The notes beneath the pieces are model-generated. The model had not been told where the DNA came from, did no database searches, and was given only the letters and a program-made list of their open reading frames with translations. This document shows positions 1-7,228 of a DNA stretch of 25,711 bases, in pieces. Every line of letters begins with the position of its first letter. Position 1 is the first letter of the stretch. Both the position numbers and the translations under genes were made by a program. Source of the stretch: CAYWCV01 sp964629885 (GTDB lineage: Bacteria > Bacteroidota > Rhodothermia > Balneolales > CAYWCV01); NCBI GenBank assembly GCA_964629885.1, contig CAZVRJ010000035.1, positions 1 through 25,711 of the forward strand, read 5' to 3'.

Positions 1-970
1 CGGGGTCGATCGAGATCGTGTTCAGACCATAAATACGCGCCCAACCCTCGATGCTTGGTATGATGGCCGGCTTGCCATGAAAATCGACTACTTCTTCGAT
101 GCGTCCGATGAATTTTGAGCCAATGATGCTCTCATGGATAAACTCGTCGCCTGGACGCAGGCGTCCCCGTCCGTACCATTGCGCCAACCGTGCGCTTGTT
201 CCGGTGCCGCATGGCGACCGGTCGATGGCTTTGTCGCCGTAGAAGACGGCATTTCGGGCGGTGGAAGATGGATCGATCACCGCGCCGGTCCACTGGATAT
301 GGCTGCATCCGCCGATGGTTGGATTATCGGGGTGGGTGAAGGTATACTTCGTGTTGATGGCGCGTCTGAGGTCGCGGCTCCATCCAACGAGTTGGTCGGC
401 TGTGAAATGCTCAAGTCCTGCAAAATTCGGCTGGGGATCAACGATGGCATAGAAGTTACCTCCATAAGCCATGTCGAAGGTGATTTCGCCGAGGCCGGGA
501 CAATCGACGCTCAGATCGGTTGACTCGAGCCAGGAAACCACGTTGCGAATTCGCACCGATTTAACTTTCTTGCCTTCGCGCTTGTATGTAATACGTACCA
601 ACCCAGCAGGTACTTCCAGGTTGAGCACGCCCTCAGTCTTTGGCGTGATGAGTCCGTGCTCGATGGCGACGGTCACCGTGCCGATGGTGCCGTGCCCGCA
701 CATGGGCAGGCAGCCGCTGGTCTCGATGAAGAGCACGCCGGCGTCGTTGGCTGGGTCGACTGGTGTATACAGGATACTGCCGCTCATCATATCGTGACCG
801 CGCGGCTCGAACATGAGTCCCTTGCGAATCCAGTCGTACTCGGCTAGGAAATGCTGCCTACGCTCGCTCATAGAGGTACCATCGAGATTGGGTCCGGCGC
901 CGGCCACGACCCGAACAGGGTTGCCACAGGTGTGGGCGTCGATGCAGAAGAAGGTCTTTGCGCTGCTCAT
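1..970 (-). CDS. 4-hydroxyproline 2-epimerase (proline racemase family), 3' end cut by window
   Basis: This cytoplasmic, cofactor-independent enzyme interconverts trans-4-hydroxy-L-proline and cis-4-hydroxy-D-proline, the first step of hydroxyproline catabolism. The frame opens at the ATG at 968-970 and runs off the left edge after 323 codons. Family members are about 310-335 residues, so only a short C-terminal piece is missing. Both active-site cysteines are visible: Cys91 in MCGHGTIG and Cys254 in DRSPCGTGTSARLA. The Cys/Cys pair marks a true racemase or epimerase; the 3-hydroxyproline dehydratases of the family lack one of them. The gene starts 4 bp after the stop of the semialdehyde dehydrogenase gene, so it belongs to the same transcript. 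A proline racemase is possible from sequence alone, but the neighbours make hydroxyproline the likely substrate. Confidence 0.93.
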   Translation of the reverse strand, partial: MSSAKTFFCIDAHTCGNPVRVVAGAGPNLDGTSMSERRQHFLAEYDWIRKGLMFEPRGHDMMSGSILYTPVDPANDAGVLFIETSGCLPMCGHGTIGTVTVAIEHGLITPKTEGVLNLEVPAGLVRITYKREGKKVKSVRIRNVVSWLESTDLSVDCPGLGEITFDMAYGGNFYAIVDPQPNFAGLEHFTADQLVGWSRDLRRAINTKYTFTHPDNPTIGGCSHIQWTGAVIDPSSTARNAVFYGDKAIDRSPCGTGTSARLAQWYGRGRLRPGDEFIHESIIGSKFIGRIEEVVDFHGKPAIIPSIEGWARIYGLNTISIDP

Positions 971-974
971 GGTA

Positions 975-2465
975 TCAAGATGAGATAGATTCGCGGGTGT
1001 AGGATCCGTTGACGAGTCGAAGGATCCCAAGCGGATTGTTGTTGTGCAATTCGGCTGGCATGAGCGATTCCGGTGTGTTTTGGAACGCTACAGGACGTAC
1101 AAATCGCTTGATGGCATCGGTGCCGACCGAGGTGAATCGGGCATCGGTGGTGGCTGGGAAGGGTCCGCCATGGTTCATCGAGTGACACACTTCAACGCCC
1201 GTTGGTGCTCCGTTGATGATCACGCGTCCAACCCGCTCGCATAGGGAGTTAAATAAGTCCGTGCTGTCGCCGAGCTCCGATTCGGTTGCCCATAAGCTGG
1301 CGGTGAGTTGGCCACTGAGGGACTTAATAGCCGACAACAGCTCATTGTGATCTCTGCATACCACAAGAAGCGAGAAGGGTCCGAATACTTCATCGGCCAG
1401 TGAAGGATTTGCCACGAAATTGGCGGCCGACACTCGTGCAACGGTGGGTTTGCCATGGCTTGGTTGTGCAACGGAGACAGTAGCCAAAACCTCAACCCCG
1501 TTCGCTTTCAGTTGTTCAGTGAGGTTGCGGTTGTAATTGTCGGCAATGTCGTCGGTGAGCATCGGTGCGGGTGCGGTTGACGATATTGCTGCAGTCAGGC
1601 TGTCGATGAATGTTACGAGGTATGGGTTGTCGATTGCGAGCATCAGACCTGGATTTGTGCAGAACTGTCCGACGCCTTGTGTTATGGATCCGGCCATCGT
1701 TGCGGCTATTGAGGCTGCATTGTCTCGAAGGGCACCCGGCAGGATCACCGTGGGGTTCACGCTGCCCATTTCGGCAAATACGGGGATGGGTTCCTGCCGC
1801 CGGTGGGCGATATTGAGTAAGGCGGTTCCTGCGTGCAGGGATCCGGTGAAGCCGACCGCGCGGGTGAGAGGATGAGCCACGAGGGACTGCCCAAGGGAGA
1901 TGTCGCCAACTGCGTGCTGAAATATCGCGGAGGGGAGGCCATTTGTGCCCACAGCGCGGGAGATGGCGATGGCGACCAAAGCCGAGGTATCCGGATGGGC
2001 GGGGTGTGCTTTTACGATGACTGGGCACCCTGCGGCGAGGGCGCTGGCGGTGTCTCCACCTGCGGTCGAAAAGGCAAGTGGGAAGTTCGATGCACCGAAT
2101 ACTACCACTGGACCCAGTGGGAACATCATCTTCCTGATATCGGGTTTTCGCAGTGGGTTACGGTCGGGTAGGGCGGTGTCGATGCGGGCATCCACCCAAG
2201 ACCCTTCGTCGAGTAAATCGGCGAACATCCGAATTTGTGCGACGGTGCGTCCGCGTTCACCCGTGATGCGGGCAGCAGGCAGCCGGCTTTCGTGTGATGC
2301 GGTGGAGATGAGTTCATCGCCTAGGGCTTCAATCTCTGAGGCGATGCTTTGAAGTAATGCGGCTCTTTGGTGGCCGGTGGTTTTCTTGTACGTCTGAAAG
2401 GCATCTTGTGCAGCCGCCAGAAATGGTGCGGCTAAGTTGATGTCTGGAAATGGAAGTGTCATCAT
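975..2465 (-). CDS. 2-oxoglutarate (alpha-ketoglutaric) semialdehyde dehydrogenase
   Basis: This NAD(P)-dependent aldehyde dehydrogenase of 496 residues is predicted to oxidise 2-oxoglutarate semialdehyde to 2-oxoglutarate, the last step of hydroxyproline breakdown. ALDH landmarks are present: Asn127 in GASNFPLAFS, Lys152 in VKAHPAHP (cofactor binding), the general base Glu232 in FAEMGSVNP and the nucleophile Cys269 in GQFCTNPG. The VKAHPAHP and AEMGSVNP signatures are typical of KGSADH-type enzymes rather than betaine or succinate-semialdehyde dehydrogenases. The chosen ATG at 2463-2465 overlaps the upstream gene's TGA (TGATG), which suggests translational coupling. A TTG one codon upstream and a second ATG one codon downstream are alternatives. 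The epimerase gene follows after 4 bp. Confidence 0.92.
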   Translation of the reverse strand: MMTLPFPDINLAAPFLAAAQDAFQTYKKTTGHQRAALLQSIASEIEALGDELISTASHESRLPAARITGERGRTVAQIRMFADLLDEGSWVDARIDTALPDRNPLRKPDIRKMMFPLGPVVVFGASNFPLAFSTAGGDTASALAAGCPVIVKAHPAHPDTSALVAIAISRAVGTNGLPSAIFQHAVGDISLGQSLVAHPLTRAVGFTGSLHAGTALLNIAHRRQEPIPVFAEMGSVNPTVILPGALRDNAASIAATMAGSITQGVGQFCTNPGLMLAIDNPYLVTFIDSLTAAISSTAPAPMLTDDIADNYNRNLTEQLKANGVEVLATVSVAQPSHGKPTVARVSAANFVANPSLADEVFGPFSLLVVCRDHNELLSAIKSLSGQLTASLWATESELGDSTDLFNSLCERVGRVIINGAPTGVEVCHSMNHGGPFPATTDARFTSVGTDAIKRFVRPVAFQNTPESLMPAELHNNNPLGILRLVNGSYTRESISS

Positions 2466-3400
2466 CAATTCAATTTTGGTCTAGTGCGTATACCATCACG
2501 GATCGTCGTGAGGACACGGTCTCGTTCCTCTCCGATAAGTGGTAGACGCGGTGGACGCACATACTCAGAGCCAAGTCCGACTTCCTGCTCGGCTAGTTTG
2601 ATATACTGTACCAGCTTGGGTTGGATATCGAGCTCTAAAAGTGGCATGAACCACCGGTACAACTTGAGGGCTTCGTCGATTTTATTGGATTTCACGAGGT
2701 TGAACAGGTGTACCGTTTCGGCAGGGAAGGCACAAACGAGACCAGCCACGAGACCGTCGGCACCGAGCATGAGCTCTTCTACGGTGAGGGTGTCGACGCC
2801 GCATAGGATCTTGAATCGATCGCCAAAGCGATTGATGAGTCGGGTCACGTTCGTGACATCGCGAGTCGACTCCTTAATAGCCTGGATGTTGGGCATTTCA
2901 GCGAGTTGTTCGAACATGTCGAGAGTGACCTCGATGCGGTAATCCACTGGGTTGTTGTAGATCATGATAGGCAGACCCGTGGAAGCAGCGATCGTCTTGA
3001 AGAAGGTCACCGTCTCGCGATCGTCGGCCTTATACCGCATTGGCGGCAGTAGCATGAGTCCGTCGGCGCCTTGCCATTCGGCCGTCTTTGCCTTGGCGAC
3101 AGCATCTCGCGTGCTTCCCTCTGCAATGTTTAGGATCACAGGAATCTTACCAGAGCACATGCTTCGGGTGGCCTTGATCAAATCGGACTTCTCTGCCTCT
3201 GTGAGTACGCTTGCCTCGCCCAAAGTACCTCCGAGGACGATCCCAGAAATGCCCGCATCGAGTTGTGCCTCAACGTTTTTCTCGAAGAGCTCCAAATCGA
3301 GATCGTCTGACTCAGTGAATTTTGTGGTGATGGCGGGGTAGACCCCAGTCCACTGTACCATTGGATTAAATTTGATGACAGGATTCGTGGAAGTTAGCAT
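2465..3400 (-). CDS. DapA-family lyase, probable pyrroline-4-hydroxy-2-carboxylate deaminase
   Basis: This 311-residue TIM-barrel protein of the DHDPS/N-acetylneuraminate lyase family has the Schiff-base Lys176 in AIKEST and the conserved Tyr148 in MIYNNP. The usual GTTGE substrate loop reads GGTLGE here (57-62). Loss of the second Thr argues against a true dihydrodipicolinate synthase. Being coupled to a hydroxyproline epimerase and a 2-oxoglutarate semialdehyde dehydrogenase points to deamination of pyrroline-4-hydroxy-2-carboxylate to 2-oxoglutarate semialdehyde plus ammonia. It is the first gene of the operon. The ATG at 3398-3400 gives 311 residues; an internal ATG at 3359-3361 (MVQWTGVYP) would give 298, closer to many homologues, so the start is uncertain. 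No oxidase or dehydrogenase for cis-4-hydroxy-D-proline is in the window; it may lie beyond the left edge. Confidence 0.88.
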   Translation of the reverse strand: MLTSTNPVIKFNPMVQWTGVYPAITTKFTESDDLDLELFEKNVEAQLDAGISGIVLGGTLGEASVLTEAEKSDLIKATRSMCSGKIPVILNIAEGSTRDAVAKAKTAEWQGADGLMLLPPMRYKADDRETVTFFKTIAASTGLPIMIYNNPVDYRIEVTLDMFEQLAEMPNIQAIKESTRDVTNVTRLINRFGDRFKILCGVDTLTVEELMLGADGLVAGLVCAFPAETVHLFNLVKSNKIDEALKLYRWFMPLLELDIQPKLVQYIKLAEQEVGLGSEYVRPPRLPLIGEERDRVLTTIRDGIRTRPKLN

Positions 3401-3498
3401 TTTGGATCACATTTCCAATCGGTTTGAATCGGTTTCGAGCCATTAGGTCGAGGTTAAAAAGAGGTAGCATTGAATCTCGGATTCCGATACTTTGCAAC

Positions 3499-3879
3499 AT
3501 GTTATTCAAGACCTTAGCTTTGATCGGATTCGGGGGGATGCTAGGAAGCATCTCCCGCTATCTATTGTCGGAATATTTTACGGAGCACTATCCAGATGCA
3601 TTTCCGTTTGGCACCTTTGCCGTTAATGTGATTGGCTGCCTGTTGATCGGGATATTTTACGGCCTCTCGGACCGCCACGAATGGTTCACCCCAGAATGGC
3701 GGGTGTTTTTGACGGCGGGATTCTGTGGTGGATTCACCACCTTTTCGACCTTTGCCATCGAGAATATGGCACTGCTCGAGACTTCGCGATATCTCGTCTT
3801 TGGGCTTTATACAGCCGGCAGCGTCGTGTTTGGCATCCTCGCGGTGTTGCTAGGGATGGTACTTGCTAAAGCAGTGTAA
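3499..3879 (+). CDS. crcB: Fluoride exporter FluC/CrcB
   Basis: This small dual-topology fluoride channel of 126 residues normally works as a homodimer in the inner membrane and exports F-. It has four hydrophobic segments and the family signatures in order: the GFGGMLGSISRY start motif (10-21), FGTFAVNVIGC (37-47) with the pore Asn43, and TAGFCGGFTTFSTF (72-85) with the pore Phe and Ser/Thr residues. The frame is open upstream to 3424, but the leader there lacks family similarity, so the ATG at 3499 is preferred. The gene is transcribed away from the hydroxyproline operon. No fluoride riboswitch could be recognised in the 98 bp between the two start codons. The serine dehydratase gene follows after 62 bp. 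Confidence 0.93.
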   Translation: MLFKTLALIGFGGMLGSISRYLLSEYFTEHYPDAFPFGTFAVNVIGCLLIGIFYGLSDRHEWFTPEWRVFLTAGFCGGFTTFSTFAIENMALLETSRYLVFGLYTAGSVVFGILAVLLGMVLAKAV

Positions 3880-3907
3880 TGTGACTCGAAAAGTCGTGAT
3901 TCCTCCG

Positions 3908-3915
3908 TACATTTG
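3908..3915 (+). promoter_or_regulatory. TAnnTTTG promoter -7 box before sdaA
   Basis: TACATTTG matches the Bacteroidota -7 consensus TAnnTTTG and lies 26 bp before the sdaA ATG. No clear -33 TTTG is seen at the usual distance. Confidence 0.4.
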
Positions 3916-3941
3916 AGAAGTACAAAAAAGCGCTTTCCACC

Positions 3942-5303
3942 ATGAGTATCATCACAACATCGGTTTTTGACTTATTCAAGATAGGTCCGGGTCCTTCCAG
4001 CTCTCACACTATTGGCCCGATGCGTATTGGACGCCATTTCCTGAATTTGCTTCAGGTGATGCCGTCGGCCGATCGCGCCCGTATCGACCGCATCGAAATT
4101 CGCCTATATGGGTCACTTTCCGCCACCGGGAAAGGTCACGGAACCGATCGTGCTGTGATCGCCGGTCTCTTGAATTGGACACCTGAGGAGACGGATCCTG
4201 AAGAATTTCTGTCCCTGCTCGACCACGACGCTGAATATCTGCTCCCACTCGATGGAAGCATGGTGAATATTTCTGCCAAATGCATCATCTATGATGATTT
4301 TGTGCATAATTTTGAGTTCAGCAACACGATGGTGCTCAATGCATTCGGTGGCGAAGAACTGATTGCCACGCAGCGCTATTATTCTGTGGGTGGAGGATTC
4401 ATACAGTGGGATGGGATGGAATCTGGCATAAAGAGTGAGGTCCCGTATCCCTACAACAGTATGAGGGAGCTCAAGGTACAGTTGGCCACGCACAATTTGG
4501 ATTTACATGAACTGATCATCCGAAATGAAATGGCCATATCGGGTCGGACGAGGGAGGTCATCCGCGACGATATGCTCCGCATCATGGATGCGATGGATCG
4601 CGCTGTTGCGCGTGGAATATCGACAGATGGGTTATTGCCTGGGACAATTGGTCTGAGTCGGAAATCGCCAGTTGTGTACCGACGCGCACAAGAACTGATC
4701 GATTCGCCCGATCGCTTTCTGATTTTTTTAAACGCATACGCCCTTGCGGCCAGCGAGGAAAATGCAGCCGGAAATATTGTGGTGACAGCTCCGACATCAG
4801 GGGCGTCGGGAGTTATACCTGGTGTGCTCTATATGCTGCGCCACCATTTTCATCACCCGATCGACACCATCATCGACTCGATGTTTGCAGCTGCCACCAT
4901 CGGTTTCCTCATGAAGCACAATGCCAGCATATCTGGTGCCGAAGCGGGCTGCATGGGAGAGGTCGGTACGGCCTCAGGCATGGCTGCTACAATGTTGAGT
5001 TATTGTGCCAGCCACCGGATCTCTAACGTTGAGTGCGCCGCTGAAATCGCCATCGAGCACCATCTGGGCATGACCTGCGATCCAGTGGGCGGCTATGTGC
5101 AAATCCCGTGTATTGAGCGTAACGCCGTAGGTGCGGTTAAGGCCTATAACGCCTACTTACTGGCAACTAGTGGCGACAACTCGAAACAGATGATCACGCT
5201 CGATCAGGTGATTGACGTCGTCCGCGAAACAGGCAAAGACATGTCGAAGAAGTACAAGGAGACCTCACAGGGAGGGTTGGCGTTGAATTTGACGGAATGC
5301 TAG
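3942..5303 (+). CDS. sdaA: L-serine ammonia-lyase (dehydratase), iron-sulfur, single chain
   Basis: This enzyme converts L-serine to pyruvate and ammonia with an oxygen-sensitive 4Fe-4S cluster. At 453 residues it is the single-chain form, with beta and alpha domains fused. The N-terminal signature GPGPSSSHTIGPMRIG (15-30) is intact. The three cysteines expected to hold the cluster are Cys337 (EAGCMGEVG), Cys379 (MTCDPVGG) and Cys390 (IPCIER). The alpha-domain motif TAPTSGASGVIPGVL is present. The C-terminus GGLALNLTEC is the normal family end, so the gene is complete. Its TAG stop is the first base triplet of the flanking repeat element. The substrate side fits an amino-acid-degrading lifestyle together with the hydroxyproline operon. 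Confidence 0.96.
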   Translation: MSIITTSVFDLFKIGPGPSSSHTIGPMRIGRHFLNLLQVMPSADRARIDRIEIRLYGSLSATGKGHGTDRAVIAGLLNWTPEETDPEEFLSLLDHDAEYLLPLDGSMVNISAKCIIYDDFVHNFEFSNTMVLNAFGGEELIATQRYYSVGGGFIQWDGMESGIKSEVPYPYNSMRELKVQLATHNLDLHELIIRNEMAISGRTREVIRDDMLRIMDAMDRAVARGISTDGLLPGTIGLSRKSPVVYRRAQELIDSPDRFLIFLNAYALAASEENAAGNIVVTAPTSGASGVIPGVLYMLRHHFHHPIDTIIDSMFAAATIGFLMKHNASISGAEAGCMGEVGTASGMAATMLSYCASHRISNVECAAEIAIEHHLGMTCDPVGGYVQIPCIERNAVGAVKAYNAYLLATSGDNSKQMITLDQVIDVVRETGKDMSKKYKETSQGGLALNLTEC

Positions 5304-5305
5304 CG

Positions 5306-5400
5306 GAAGGACGTAAGACGTAAGACGTAGGACGTAGGAAGGACGTAAGACGTAAGACGTAGGACGTAAGACGTAGGACGTAAGACGTAGGACGTAGGAG
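5306..5400. repeat. Left tandem array of 7-bp ACGTARG units
   Basis: There are about twelve units of ACGTAAG or ACGTAGG, differing by an A/G transition, with AAGG spacers near 5339-5343. The array ends in AGGATTAGG, the start of the hexamer motif seen on the other side. ACGT makes each unit partly self-complementary. It fills the whole gap between the sdaA stop and the end of the four-helix-bundle gene. Confidence 0.9.
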
Positions 5401-5402
5401 GA

Positions 5403-5768
5403 TTAGGATCGTTGTTTGAATTTTGCTTCGGCTTTTCGACAGCACGTAGACAAGATGGCCACAAGCTCGGCGCCTTCTTTTTTCAAATCAACAAAATTTC
5501 CAACTACGCTTATCACCCTTGGCTCCAATAGCTGCAGAGTTGTGCATGTTTCGTTCATCTCTTTAAGAGCAATTCTCACTTTGTTGGCATAATCTTTATC
5601 TGACGCTGACACAATCGCTTCAGAATAGTTCAGAGCTGAAGATGAGCTAGAACGAAAAATTTGGTCAACCAATGCTTGTTCGTGTTTAAAGTCTCGAATA
5701 GGTTCAAATCTGCGATACAAGTCATTACTAAAAGCTACGAGGCGTTCCAAGATCGGATTGGTTTTCAT
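5403..5768 (-). CDS. Four-helix-bundle protein (S23 / 23S rRNA intervening-sequence, Avd-like family)
   Basis: This is a 121-residue, highly helical, charged protein without signal or membrane segment. The pattern LVAFSNDLYRRFEPI, a Gln/Asp-rich second helix, SSSSALNYSEAIVSASDKDY (the conserved N-Y-S/A-E-A motif) and a helix with KVRIALKEMNET matches the four-helix-bundle family. That family includes proteins encoded in 23S rRNA intervening sequences and Avd of diversity-generating retroelements. Family members are generally basic pentameric bundles that can bind nucleic acid; the function of stand-alone genes is not established. It lies on the minus strand inside the inverted arrays. Its TAA stop falls within the last ATTAGG of the left array, so the repeat supplies the end of the gene. 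No reverse transcriptase or template repeat was found nearby. Confidence 0.85.
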   Translation of the reverse strand: MKTNPILERLVAFSNDLYRRFEPIRDFKHEQALVDQIFRSSSSSALNYSEAIVSASDKDYANKVRIALKEMNETCTTLQLLEPRVISVVGNFVDLKKEGAELVAILSTCCRKAEAKFKQRS

Positions 5769-5861
5769 GATATCTGCGGGGTAAAATTGATGTGGGGGTA
5801 TACCTAATAGAGTACCGCCACAGCAATTCCTTACATCAATTTTAAAAAAAAATTTGAAACC

Positions 5862-5922
5862 CCTAATCCTAATCCTAATCCTAATCCTAATCCTTCCTAC
5901 GTCCTACGTCTTACGTCCTTCT
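5862..5922. repeat. Right array: five CCTAAT hexamers then ACGTARG-type heptamers, inverted
   Basis: Five perfect CCTAAT units (5862-5891) are followed by CCTTCC and three heptamers CCTACGT/CTTACGT, ending two bases before the TPM gene stop. On the minus strand this reads as heptamers then ATTAGG hexamers, the mirror of the left array. The 93 bp from 5769 to 5861, upstream of the four-helix-bundle gene, include a run of nine A (5844-5852) but no recognisable promoter box. Confidence 0.9.
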
Positions 5923-5923
5923 G

Positions 5924-6784
5924 CTACCACCCTCCGCTTGCGCCGCCACCGCCGGAGCCGAAGCCGCCTCCGCCACCAAAGCCTCCGAATCCTCCTCCAC
6001 CGAAGCCACCACCGCCAAGGCCTCCAAATCCGCCGCCACCTAGAATGATGCCTCCACCTCTGCGACGTGGCATATGACCCCAGTCGCCATAGCTGATATG
6101 CTTGTTACGACGCTTTTTGCCCTTGCCTTTATAGTCGTCGTCATCGTCGTTGAACTTGCGTCCACGATTTTCCATCACCATATAGATGATGATGGCTATG
6201 ATAAACAGCAAGACCATTCCGCCATTGTTACCCCGTGGACGCTTTGATGTCTGTGGTACGGCCTCGTATTCGCCCGCTGCCATCTGCATCAGTGCTGATG
6301 TGGCCCGATCGAGACCATCATAGAAACGTCCCTCACGAAACGCCGGCTGAATGATGTTGTTGATCACGCGTCCAGCGAGGATATCAGGAATGGCGCCTTC
6401 GAGCCCATAACCAACTTCGATGCGGATGCGGCGCTCGGATGGCACGATCAGGATAAGCACGCCATTGCGGCGGTCACCCTCCCACATGCGCCAATCCGAG
6501 AACATGGACGTGGCAACCTCCTCGATCGAAGAACCTTGTAAGCTCTCGAGCGTTGCGATCACTATCACGTTGGAGGTGGTGTCGCGGTAAGTGCTCAACT
6601 TTGACTCTAAACGCTGCTTTTGTCCGGCATCGAGAATACCCACATAATCATTCACAAAACCGACCGGCTTGTCAGGGTAAATCTGAGAAACAGCACTTGT
6701 GGCCGACATCAATAGTAGCATGACGCTCGCCACTAGATGCCAGATTTTTATGTGTAACCGGTAATGTATAGTGGATGGGGTCAA
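5924..6784 (-). CDS. TPM-domain secreted/membrane protein with glycine-rich tail (YgcG-like)
   Basis: This 286-residue protein has an N-terminal signal segment (about 12-34, LVASVMLLLMSATSAVSQ), then a TPM domain (about 38-170, starting FVNDYVGILDAGQKQRLESKL and including NGVLILIVPSERRIRIEVGYGLEG), one transmembrane helix (about 190-205), an acidic-basic linker (DDDDDYKGKGKKRR) and a Gly/Phe-rich tail ending GGGGASGGW, the classic end of this family. TPM proteins are implicated in membrane-protein quality control and photosystem repair in plants; the bacterial role is unclear. No ATG lies before the signal peptide, so the TTG at 6782-6784, directly after the upstream TAA, is taken as start. 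It is the last gene of a lemA-TPM-TPM operon. The stop codon is the first triplet of the neighbouring repeat element. Confidence 0.9.
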   Translation of the reverse strand: MTPSTIHYRLHIKIWHLVASVMLLLMSATSAVSQIYPDKPVGFVNDYVGILDAGQKQRLESKLSTYRDTTSNVIVIATLESLQGSSIEEVATSMFSDWRMWEGDRRNGVLILIVPSERRIRIEVGYGLEGAIPDILAGRVINNIIQPAFREGRFYDGLDRATSALMQMAAGEYEAVPQTSKRPRGNNGGMVLLFIIAIIIYMVMENRGRKFNDDDDDYKGKGKKRRNKHISYGDWGHMPRRRGGGIILGGGGFGGLGGGGFGGGGFGGFGGGGGFGSGGGGASGGW

Positions 6785-7219
6785 TTAAGTGGTCCGATTT
6801 CCGTAGCTGATGGTATTATCGAGCTCGTCGATATCATCGTCCTGATAGGGGTAATATTTCTTTAAAATGCGTCCAAGTTCGAGGATGGCCTCTACCAATC
6901 CGGTAACAAGATCACCCTCACGGGCATGTTTGGTAACGATCCCAATAATCGAAGCCCAGTAGGTGAGGCCTACAGTTTTGTGGATGCTCTCGTCGCCGTA
7001 GATGGCAACTTGGTGGTCGATCAAGGCCACATAGATGAGAACGGCGTTGCGCTCGGTCGTATGGCGCATTTCGAGCATGTCGAAGGCCTTGCGGGCGTGA
7101 TTTAGGGCATCCTCGTTGCAGTGATCTTCGATATGCAGACGGATCTCGCCTGAGGTCATCCGTTCGGCCTCGGCGATGGCTGCCTCAATACGCTGCTCCT
7201 CGTCGGGGGTGAAGGTCAT
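6785..7219 (-). CDS. Soluble TPM-domain protein
   Basis: This is a 144-residue TPM-domain protein without a signal peptide or clear membrane helix. It begins TPDEEQRIEAAIAEAERMTSGEIRLHIEDHC and continues with RNAVLIYVALIDHQVAIYGDESI, the TPM core strand-helix pattern. It ends with an acidic stretch (DDDIDELDN). It lies 9 bp after lemA and its TAA touches the TTG start of the second TPM gene, so all three genes are probably co-translated. LemA-TPM-TPM clusters recur in many bacteria, usually with one secreted glycine-tailed TPM protein and one short cytosolic one. The biochemical function is unknown. Confidence 0.88.
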   Translation of the reverse strand: MTFTPDEEQRIEAAIAEAERMTSGEIRLHIEDHCNEDALNHARKAFDMLEMRHTTERNAVLIYVALIDHQVAIYGDESIHKTVGLTYWASIIGIVTKHAREGDLVTGLVEAILELGRILKKYYPYQDDDIDELDNTISYGNRTT

Positions 7220-7228
7220 GGAAGTGCG

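Larger units (their letters stand above)
5301..5926. mobile_element. Candidate compact element: four-helix-bundle gene inside inverted tandem-repeat arrays
   Basis: The two ends read TAGCGGAAGGACGTAAGACG (5301 onward, plus strand) and TAGCAGAAGGACGTAAGACG (from 5926, minus strand), a near-perfect terminal inverted repeat of 20 bp. Each end continues inward as ACGTARG heptamers and then ATTAGG hexamers. Between them lies one four-helix-bundle gene. The first three bases of each end are the stop codons of sdaA and of the TPM gene. No transposase or reverse transcriptase is encoded, and no clear target-site duplication is seen. If the element is mobile, it would have to act in trans or by an unknown route. 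Calling it mobile is inference from the symmetry. Confidence 0.45.

Noticed and set aside
1945..2352. Long antisense ORFs over the semialdehyde dehydrogenase gene
   Set aside because: They are mirror frames of a clear ALDH gene, with Arg/Ser/Ala-rich low-information translations.
3401..3498. Fluoride riboswitch upstream of the FluC gene
   Set aside because: The conserved riboswitch segments could not be found in the 98-bp gap.
5306..5922. CRISPR array or telomere-like repeat
   Set aside because: Units of 6-7 bp are directly adjacent with no spacers and no cas genes; CCTAAT units are only five and internal to the chromosome.
5301..5926. Diversity-generating retroelement
   Set aside because: The protein resembles Avd, but no reverse transcriptase, template repeat or variable-repeat target gene was seen.
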